Assembly: GCA_026874595.1 (NCBI GenBank)
Contig: CM049313.1
Location: 62,619,159 to 62,683,158 of the forward strand
DNA length: 64,000 bases
DNA from: Sipunculus nudus
Taxonomy: Eukaryota; Annelida; Sipuncula; Golfingiida; Sipunculidae
Direction: 5' to 3'
The translations under genes were made by a program, and so were the position numbers. Below the pieces are notes generated by a model. The model saw nothing but the letters and a program-made list of their open reading frames with translations, made no database searches and was not told the DNA's origin. Shown here piece by piece: positions 11,801 through 23,483 of the stretch. Numbering within the stretch: the first letter of the stretch is position 1; the number at the start of each line of letters is the position of its first letter.

Positions 11801-14800
11801 GTAAGCTTTTTTTATAGCAACCAGTAAATATTTGCCTAAATATATTGACCGATCTGTTTAAGTGTAGTGCCGTAGCCATTTACATTTATTTCTGTATAAC
11901 GGAATACTAGTAGTATGATAGATTTCTTATTACAGTTTCAGGTTACATTTCTAAAATGGAAATTCAAATTTTTTTCATTTAAATTAACCTGTAGAGTTAA
12001 TTTGAACGAAATTGTAAATAATTTGATTATTTCCTAGCGAATTAAGTCAATCATTCATCACATCACAGTAATATGCGTTGTGCCAAAGGACTTTCCATTT
12101 GAACTCTCATCTCATGCACCTTCTTGGGGTTAGGGAGTAGCTGTGTCGTGTATCCTTACAACGACTTATCGGTGTTTGCAGCTGATGAATTAAAATACAC
12201 TTATCATCAAATTACAAAACGATTACTTATAGTACAGATAGGTCCAAACATATGTAAATAAAACAAAATGTAGTCAATTAAAATTCTCCTTTTAAACATT
12301 TACCTTAATATAAAATGACACTCTGCGCAGTACATTGTCAATATTGTATACGAAAACATATTGATATAATGATGAAGCGAACTGTACCAGAGAGGAATCC
12401 AATCCTTTTACCCTGGGGGTTTTGATTTACATTTTAGTTTTACCTTGAAATGAACACAGTTTATTTCTATTATATGGTATCAACCATTTGGCTTATAATT
12501 TTACATACGATTTGTATTTGCTTCAAGATGACTTCTTCCTAGATTACCGCCAGTCTTTACGGTACTGTTTGAGTCTTTTTCTTTCTTACTGAAGGGATAT
12601 GATATCTCACGATCCTTTTGCTTTAAAAAAAGACTACAAAAATTTTTACAGAATACCGGCCAAACAAAGAGATGGACGTGAATAAAACAGAACGGGTCGG
12701 TTGTGAAAATTGATATACATTATGTACATGTAAGCATGTCTAATGCTGAAAATAATACTTTATTGAATGATTATTCGGCTGTGTTGTTTATTATTCACCA
12801 TGTTAGTGTATATTAAAGAATGCTGTAGATAACATTGCAACCAGAATTACCCACCCTTCCGCCAGAGGTCGTTTCTTATCAAAATGAATATCTACCAGTT
12901 AGGCAAAGTGGGACAGCCGGGACTATGCTTGTCTCAACTCTCAAAATTTTAAATCAAAATTTGTTACATTTCAAGGAAACACCTGTTTACATTTTACATG
13001 TGCATGCTTACATAATGTTACTGTACCGTGAACACCCGTGGTGATGTAATTTGCTGCCAACAATTCTTATTGAACGGACTACATTACCCTCTTCACTACA
13101 TCTATACCTACACCGGAAGCATTTGGAAGCCCCGGTGCATTGTGGGTGGCAGATTTTGAAACCCACAAACCCTAACCAGCAGAGTCGTCCTTTCGTGAAA
13201 TCGATTCTGTGCAGTGTGCTCTCTAACCTTTAAACTATCAATTATCCACCTGTAGCATTCCTCGCAAGATGACGGTGTAAATGAGATTACCACGTGGTTC
13301 CCATGTAATAGTGTTCGTGATAACATACCTCTGTGTGGAATACATATGTTAATAACACTATGCGTCCAGCCGTTCACACGATTAGTTGGAATGTGTTGTT
13401 TTTAGTGTAATAATTTTTGTTGCTACTTTCATTCGCATGTTGATATCGCCATAACTGACGATCTTCTTGGTTTCAGATCCTTCAATTATTATTTACTGCC
13501 AATAAACTATTCACCAGATGGCAGTAATGACAATACTAAAATGCCAAAGAACCAGACCATTATAATTTATAAGTGAAGTGATGGTATCCAATAATCGGAT
13601 TCAATGCTGGGCATCTGTGCCTGTATTATATGCCCTGTATAAGAACAATTGTCAGACTTATAACCACTCTACGATTTGTACCGGTACCGGTAGATATTTC
13701 TTCATGTATGTATAAATTCTTTACAATGGAGACATGCATATTAATTCTTCTACAATTCTCGAATTTTTAAGGGTAGAGTTTTATACAATAAAGGCTCGAC
13801 CTCAGTTAAGTTTTGTCAGTAATAATGGCTGACACATGTAATTGTTTTTTTTTTAATTATGCTTACTTAAATCAACAAAGAATATGATAAAATATAGCAA
13901 AAATATTGTTTGGTATATTGACCAAAAATCTCTCCGGGATACTACTGTTGCGTATTAATATACGTATAAAAAATTACATAAATAGCTGTCTTGCTAACAT
14001 ATACTACGAAAATACTGGAAAATATCGGGACCAAAAATTCTTCGGGACCTTTTTTAAGGGTTTTCATTAGTCCTCCTGGGTTGGACCCCCCCCCCCCCCC
14101 CCCGCCTTTCCTAAATCCTGGATCCGCCCCTGATTACAGGTGTGATACTGCCCTGTCAAGTGGTCCGAAACAGGGATGGAATTTTGCAGATGTACTTATT
14201 CTTAGTTAAGCCAGCATAAAGAAAATTGAAGAGGATACCTCCAACAAAAAGATGTTAAAAACATGCTCTGATATTATATTCTGTCCTGTCGTGGTGTAAG
14301 TTTCATCAATCAGACCTCACGATCTTCTGTGGGCTTTCTATCATATCGAAGAACAATGTAAAATTGACCTTGGTACAATTGTAGGATATTTTAGGCGAAA
14401 TCCGTAGGTCTATCATAACACAGGCGTAGCTTGTCGTGGAAAATCGCAAAACATACCTGCAAAATTGTTCTGATGTTTAGAATCGTCCGTATGGGGCGAA
14501 AAAGTTTGTTAAAAATATAATAAGATGCTGCGACTTTTTCTGTCACAAACCACCTGAATATTGTACGAAACACCAACGACTGTTATGGGAATTTCAGCAC
14601 TTTTCCATTATAGACTTGTTGTATACCTGTTTTGCGACACGTAACATTCGCAGACAAGCGTTTGCCGCAGACAATCCCAAGAAATTGTGTTGTCTGAGGG
14701 GGTCGTCCTTGCTGCCATAGTATACGAAAAGTCGCAACAAATCTTTAAATTCCTGCCTGACTGAGTGTAGAAAATAGTGAAACAAACTGCACCGTATATG

Positions 14801-17800
14801 AGGCCTGATATAAATGAATTTTTATATGACTTTTGTTATTTCTCAGGAGGAGATAACAAGTTTGAGATGACGTTTTATAGCGAGGAGAGTCGTTTGTTCG
14901 CCAACCTGATGCGGCACTACAACAAGTACACGCGGCCTGTGGTGACTCCAAACCAGACTGTCAGCGTCAAGTTCGATGTGATATTCCAGGATATTATAGA
15001 CTTTGTACGTACTATATGATACCCTCGGTACTTTACTAGTTTATGATCGAAATTGCGCCTCAAATCCATGCATAAAATTTGATTTTAGTGGAATATAAAA
15101 AGTGGATGCTCTTTTTTAACCTTTCCATTTTTTACCACTTGCCTGTTGCTTATCAGTATTTCATTATAATAAAGAAAAAGGAGTCTTAATGTGTAAATTT
15201 AATACGAAGTGATCAAGGTTTGATAAATAAATTTTCTAATATAACTGTTACCTAGGGATTTTGAATTTAATGTGTTACCTGTATTTTACCTATAATACAA
15301 CCTTCGACTGCAAATGCCATAGTCAAATTTAAGTTATTACTTGGTAATCGTGCAGTTTGTCATTCAGATGTAGCTGTGCTTCATTGCAACATGTACCCTG
15401 TTACCTATACTCCTGTTTATTTATACGGTTTAGTTTTTGAATTTCAAATCAATCCGGAGATTTACCTAAAAGAAAGAATAATGTTCAAAATTTTTCCCAT
15501 TACATGACAACAAGTTGCAACCGTTTGGTTGAGCGGTCTCGATTTGTACCATTTTGACTTATTAGAACGCCTTTTTTCACTATTACAAAGCAAAGGCGTT
15601 CTTCATCTCCCAGTCTCAATGAAGTGTGTCCTCCTGTTTTTCAACCTATTGTATGTTAACTTTCAGTATCCAAAAGCATGGCTGAATTATTATGGCAATA
15701 TGATTTCCTCTATCATACCTGCTTCGCTACACAAAGCGTCCATGCAGTTTTAACATGTCCGTATACGGAAAACATAGGGTTGTCAAATCGACAAGTTTAG
15801 GGTTGTCAAATGACTGTACCTAAAACAACAACCCAGATTGTCAAAATATATCGTCAGATTCAGCATGTAAAATTTTATGTCAGACTCACCGAAGTATTAC
15901 TGTCTTCATGCAAGTCGTTCCACGTATCATAATTTGTTGAGATCTCCAATATTTTGTTGGAAATCTGTTACAGGTGCTCTTTTTATCGTGTGACACGGGC
16001 GTAACTCGTGTTGTGACCCCTCGCCGGGCCGTTTGTTACATTCTCAGTATATCCATACTGGTTGAACTCTCGTTGTTATGCTAGCCTTGGGCTTTCTTGC
16101 CTGGTCGTGAGTCTAGTGTGGACCCTGCTATATAGAGACACACACAGCGATGTTCTTCTAGATGATTCCTGTAATGCGTGTTTACTGTGTTGTGTAAGAT
16201 TTTTTAGACTGTTCGAGAAGTGGAAAATTCTCGGCTTGGGGTGAAGAGTATATAAAGGGGCTGTGTTTTAGAGCCGAGAGAGAGAGAGAGAGAGAGAGAG
16301 CAGAGAGGATTTCCAGCGGACGCAGAATCATGTGTGTCAGTTTCTGGGACCTTATCCGACGAGTGCGGCAATTATAGATTTTCTTCAAACTTTCTCCTGG
16401 ATTTTGTGCATTTGGACTTCAGTTTACCTTCTGGATTGTTACAAGAACTTTACACTGGACTGTCATTCTCCGAGAGTATACATTTAAAGAACTAATCGTT
16501 GTGACGGTAGTGGTATCCAGGTACTGTGCACTTTGTGTATTTTAGTGTGTGATTGTATTGATTTGTTGTTATACCGCTGTTTTACTGTATAATTGTATTG
16601 ATTTAGTGCATTGTAATGTTAGGGTCGTTTTAAGAATAAATTATGGTTATTTGTTAACAAAGAACCACTGACTTCTTTGTTCATTCCCCTAGACATTTCA
16701 CGCTGCCTAGTGTGACAGAATCTGATTGTTTTATCTCCATTACAAAACTTGTGTTCATCACGCATACGTGACCTGTTTATATTAGGTTCCATAACAAATC
16801 TCATAGGCCTTTGTCTTTACTTAAATCTTACCCATATAACCATTGATTTAGACGGTAAATTTAAATAATATAGAAATTAAAATCTGTTATGATAGCGACT
16901 TAGGAAAGGAAAATATAAATATTTATTTCAATTGATGCTAGAAGACAAGGCCTTGTAGGACAACAGAAAACAGAGACATAGAGATGCAATGGCAACTGGA
17001 AAGACCTCTGTGTAATAAAACGTTCAAGGACATTTCTTCAAACGGGGCTGAATCATCTTCTAAGCATTCATTTGACTTATTTCTGTTTTTAACTTCAGGA
17101 TGTTCAAAAGCAAGAACTACATACAGTTGCTTGGTTGCATGAGGTAAGAGACAGTAAAGCCTTTTCCTTTTAAAAAAGCATTGCTTCAACATATACATGA
17201 CAAATATATAGTATGTGTGATCAAGTATGGAACGTTATGCCGAGTAAGTCTTCATTAAATGTAAATTATGTTTATAGATTTTTTGTTGCCTAGCAGCAAA
17301 GGATGATATTTGGCAAGATAGATGGTAGAACAATATTTCTGACTTCTAAGTAAATTAACATTGAACATACTCCCCTGTCTCAATAAAACAGACTTGGACA
17401 GACATGCAGCTAAAGTGGAACGCAAGTGAACATGGCGATGTGGAAACAATCAACCTGCCGAGCAACGCCATCTGGCGGCCAGATATCCTACTATACAACA
17501 GGTATATTGTTTATTGGTATAATTGTTATTAGTTATATTAATAACTAAGTGATGACAGTGGCAGTTGTACTATATTTAGTAGCATTATTATTGTTTATAT
17601 TTTAATTAGTGTAGACGCGGTATTATTTAATTTTATCATATGCAGATTTGTTCAGACGTACGATATAAATGAAAGGAGATTTACATTTGGTGTTATGGAT
17701 CATCACCATTAAAATCATCTTAAGTATTAATATTTACAGTTCCAATCAGGACATTGAACATAAAGCACCTGATCCATCATCTGTAGATTTAAAGCTTATT

Positions 17801-20800
17801 TTATGCTTGTCAAAATGTGGACGTAAACTTAGGTTTATACATATTTATTAAACATGATTACAAAAAAAAAAAAAAAAAAACCAATTTGGCGTTTTGAAAA
17901 ATATGAACGATTTCTTTGGCGAAAATGGAATATACAATTATACCAAAAAGGCAATAATTATCGAAGTATCTACAGTCACATCAAATGGCGGACACATAGT
18001 AACATGAAATATTATACATATTATAAATAATGTCAGTTTATATTGTGTGTCATGTTCTCCCTCTCCCGGATTCTCTTTGTATCACGTGACTTTACATGAC
18101 GTCATCAGCCGAAGTGACAAATGGGGTCCTATGGAGGAGACACTGGCGCTGGTTAACGGGACGACGGGACAAGTATTGTGGGTGCCTCCCATCCATCTAC
18201 GGAGCTCCTGTATCGCTGACCTCAGCAAGTTCCCTTACGACAAACACCGCTGCAAACTCATGTTTGGTTCCTGGACCTACTCCACAGCTAAAGTAAGTTA
18301 TATCACCAACGGCCAATCATATGCTGGTTCCCTGGCCCAAGGGTATAGCTACTGGGCCCGAAAATGAGTGTGATGGACATCAATTGACAAATACCGGTCT
18401 CGCCTTGGAAAACTTTATGCGGGTTCCAAATGGTTCAGAATTTTCTTCGGGGTTTGGGGATGGACGCGGTATGTTTTCTGCGCACTGGGAGTGGGGGTTT
18501 ATTTTGGTTGTTGGGGTTGCAAAACTGTCACAGACATTATTTTTTATTCTGCATTCCACTTTAGCTGCCTGTACATTGGCGTTTAAAAAAGAACTTTCCA
18601 CATGAAAATGTTCACTCTCTCTAGGGCCATCATAGGCAATCCTAAATGACTTTCTGATAATATTTTTTCTACTTGTAATCTTCTTCCATAAGAAAAGAGA
18701 TTATCGCCTGAGAGAGTTTTGGTCACGCGGCCTTGTTATTTTGTCCTCACTCGAAGAACCATAATGAGCCGATTGGGAGATACTGAAACTGTGTTGGCAT
18801 AGTTTTGTTTGGAAACGTTTGCATAATGCACAAATGAAGTGTGAAATTGAAAGAATATTTATTTTTCCCTAATGTCCCTTTAAATAAACAAGTAATTATA
18901 TATGGGATTTTAAGAATGGTGATCATCCTGGCCTTAACGAAGCTTTATGTCGTGAACGTTGGGATTTCATAGATACAGAACCAACAGACGTTAACTCTTT
19001 AGCTACACTGTGGACAAACACGTTTCTGTCTATTGCGGCTCGTTTTATTCCCAGGCGAAAAGTGACTGTTCGACCAAGTGATAAGCCATGGATCACATGC
19101 GAATTAAAACGATTAATACGCAAACGAAATAGATTATGGAGGCGCTATAGAAAAACGTCGAATGAGGTCCACTTCCAGGTTTACAAAAAAGTACGTAATG
19201 AAGTAGTCCGCTTATATCGAAAATCATATTCTGATTATATGGAGAGTCTTAACGAACGGCTAGAAGTTCTGACAGCAAATCTTTTTGGCAAAATGTGAAA
19301 CATATAATTGGCAATAAAAGGGAAAGCGTAATTCCTCCTCTTTTACATGATGGCGAATTAGTTACTGATGACCAAGGAAAAGCCGAAATGTTTAACCAGC
19401 ATTTCATCTCACTTTTCGAATCATCTGATTCTTCCAATCACACAAATGACACGAGTTTCACAACACAGTCAACACATTATGGACACCAACGATTTTCCAA
19501 TATTAACATAAATCCTGAGAACGTCGTGAAAATATTAATGGATCTGAATCCAAGTAAGGCCACTGGGCCTGATGATATTGGTAATCATCTGTTGAGCGCA
19601 ACAGCCAAAAATATCTTCATCCTCTCACTAAGATTTTCAACATATCCTTACACACAGCCACATTCCCGACCCCGTTGAAACTGGCAAATGTTACTCCAGT
19701 TTATAAAAAAGGGGATAGAAACCAACCCACCAACTATCGACCAATATCTCTGTTGTGTAACGTTTCCAAGGTATTTGAAAGAGCAGTGCATGATGCACTT
19801 TATGCATTCCTAGTAAGTAATAAAATCCTCATAGACAATAACTCTGGATTTAAAAAAGGAGACTCTACTATTAACCAGCTTGTGGCAATAATGGATAAAA
19901 TTTATCGTAGTATTGATACAAAATGTGATGTCAGAATGGTCTTTCTGGACGCCACTGCTGCATTCGACCGAGTGTGGCACGACGGTCTCTCCATTAAATT
20001 GTCTAACTCGGGGATTCAAGGATCCATACTTAACTGGCTAATTGATTATGTTAAAAATCGCCACCAACGAGTTGTTCTTAATGGTAAGGTGTCAAGCTGG
20101 CAGTCGACGTCAGCAGGAGTCCCTCAGGGTTCTATTTTAGGTCCACTGCTTTTCCTTGTATATGTAAATGATATTAATTCAGGTATTGAATCAGATTTGC
20201 ATCTCTTCGCCGATGATACATGTCTCCTTAATGTGGCTACTAATCCACTCTCCACTGCTCGTATAATCCAGCGTGATCTGAATACTCTTGAATGCTGGGC
20301 CCGGAGGTGGCATGTAAAATTTAATCCTACCAAAACTGTCGCAATGACTTTCTCTTCTCGTGTAGGTAAAACACATCATCAAACCTTGTACCTGAATGGC
20401 GAACCTTTATCTGAGACTCAAAGCCACAAACACTTGGGAATAACTTTATCATCAGATCTGTCATGGTCCGAACATATTTCTAATATTTGTATTAAAGCCA
20501 ATAAAAAATAGGACTACTAAGACGTCTGAAATATAACATGAGGCGACATACACTGGACCACTTATACAAGTCACATGTTCGTTCAGTCCTCGAGTATGGA
20601 AATGTAATATTCGATAATATGAGCATATCAAACTGTAAAGAACTCGAAAATATCCAGTACGAGGCTGCTAAGCTGGTCACAGGAGCACTTCCAACGACCA
20701 GTTATGATAAACTTTTATCTGAACTTGGCTGGCCTACATTAAAAAGCAGACGAACAAAATCTAAGTTATGTTTATTCTATAAGTTATATCATGGTCTGTG

Positions 20801-23420
20801 TCCAGTGTTCATGTCACGATTAATGTGTGCGTCAGTCTCAGACGTTACACCTCGGAACCTAAGAAACGCTAGTGACTTGCGCCCGCCACGTGCAAGAACT
20901 GAAAAATACAAATCGTCGTTCATTCCATCTTGCACAGTCCTATGGAATTCATTAGATGCGCCATTAAAAAATGCAGCCAGCGTCATTAAATTGTTTTAAA
21001 TCTTCTCTAAACAGATACCTTGGCTTAGCGTCAGACCCCCCATTATATTATAGTTATGGAAAAAGAAAGAAGAATATTTTAATTTCAAGACTTAGGCTCG
21101 GCCATAGCTGCCTCCGAGATCATCTATATAGACATGGCCTGTCCGAAATTAATCAATGTCCACACTGTGGAATGGTTGAATCATCTGTTCACTTCTTCTT
21201 AATGTGTCCATACTACGAAATCGCACGACAACTGCTACTAGAGCAATTACAAAATATAATCCCTTATATAATAACTTCTTTCATTTCAAATCCAGGCAGA
21301 CAACAAGCCGATAAATTAATGTCTATCTTGTTACATGGGTCATCAGATTTCAGTATAATAGTCAATCAGTGTATACTTGATCACATCTACACATATCTTA
21401 AATCATCAAGACGTTTTTTATGCTGAAAATGTCATGAAATGTAATTGTAACTGTGATATATTATCTATATTTTTTTAAACATCTACCAGGGTCAATACCT
21501 TTAATCACTGAACTTTGTTCTTGTATTTCAAATGTATTTATCAGACTTTGCTGATTGTTCATATCTTATCTTCTATAAGTACGAAGGATACATCATATTA
21601 TGCATGATCGATAACAGATTTCCTCGGTTTTGATATCTCAACATATTGTTATTGAATACATATCATATATATTAGCATATTATTTAGACATTCATTGATA
21701 TATTGTTATAACGGATTTGTTATATGCACAATTCTCTTTAATTGTTAGACATTTGTATATTGTATCTCCTGCTTGTAAGTTTGGAGAGTACTTATATTAG
21801 CGCTTATAAGCGCTACTTGTACAATCCAAAAGAAATAAATATGTTTAAACCAATTATAACGACGACTGTAGACTTGCATTGGCGATGAACAATTATCCTG
21901 AGAGTTTCATAATTATCGAAAACAGTAAAATCTTATACCTTTTAAAACTGCACGGTTCGTTAAAAATATAATATATGAAAACCTCTGTTTTAAGGGAAAA
22001 TATAATCATATATCTGAAACAAAGGATGATTTAGAACTTGCGGTGTATCCCCGATTCCGACATACAAATGCGTCATCCGCGTTTTATTCTTTTAAAAAAA
22101 AATGGCAGCCCCCTGTGAGCGGTCAGGGTTTGATATGGGCATGTAAATAGGTCAGGAAAAAACTCCAAGAACAGTCGTTATTTTGCATTTTATCGGAGAG
22201 AGTTTGTGGGCTATAAGGTCTGAATCTTCCTAGTTAAAGCCTGGGAAACGCTCAGGGGATAAACCTTATACTCATTTGTTCTTGAATATAATACACAGGA
22301 GACACAAGACAACTAAAGTGAATTTATTACTGAATATTCTGTTCAGGTTGACATGATTCCTAACATGAAGTTTACGAAAGACATCACAACGACACACGAG
22401 TGGAAGATGGAACTGGTGGACGTTAATCGAATGGACACCAAGTACCTGTGTTGTCCAGAACCTTACGTCACTCTAACATACACCCTGGAGTTGACCAGAC
22501 AGGCCGGAAATTACGTACGCAAGCTGATAGCGCCCTCTATCATCCTGGCTCTGGTCATACCTGTTGTGTTCCTACTACCTACTGGCTCAAAATCTAAGAT
22601 CACACTCGGTACGTTATTAATGTCTCATCGTGTTATATGTTTCATTGTGTCATATGTTTTAATGTGTAATATGTTTCAGTGTGTAAGGCCCCTTTTCAAT
22701 GCGAGAGGAAACGCACTGAATTGAGCTTTTCCACTCCACATGACGTGCTTTTACAAGGGATTCTCCCATCCTCAAGCGTTGTCGTTCATGTATCTGTTAT
22801 GTACAGTTCACTGTATTCATGCATGTATTTATAACTTTCGTTATACATTTGCAGAAACATATAGATTTTATTACTATTGGCATGCGGGTGGGCTATGCTG
22901 GGGCGGCTACAAGCAGACTACATTCGTGTCCTTAACCTCAACAAGAAAACTCACCCGGGCGCGTTTCCGCGTGCATGGAAAAGGAACACACGATTTACAC
23001 TGCATGGTGCGACTTTTCCGCACGCGGAAAAGAGCGAGAAACATACAGCACAACGAAACATACTGCATAATGAAACATAAAATACAAGGAAACATACAAC
23101 ACATTGAAACATTAAAGGGCCCTTATCCATGCGCGCGCTGAAATAAATCGCGCTTGTGTAAATGATGTATCTCTTTCCCAATCAGCGAGGAAATGCGCGC
23201 GTTTTAGCGTGAGTGTTAAATCGTTCAAACTACCGACAATTATTAAAGATATAATAATAAGTTTGTATGCGTGGGCAGTGATTATTACATATCTGTCCTA
23301 ATATATACGACTACGAATATGATTGTAAATCAATCACTCGCAGTATTAATAATAATAATAGTAATAATAACAATAATAATAGTAATAATAATCATAATCA
23401 TAATCATAACCAAATTAACG

Positions 23421-23483
<63 letters not shown>

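Noticed and set aside
14520-14740. Possible small inverted-repeat element (GCGACTTTT arms)
   Set aside because: The matching arms are only about 10 bp, too short to separate from chance.
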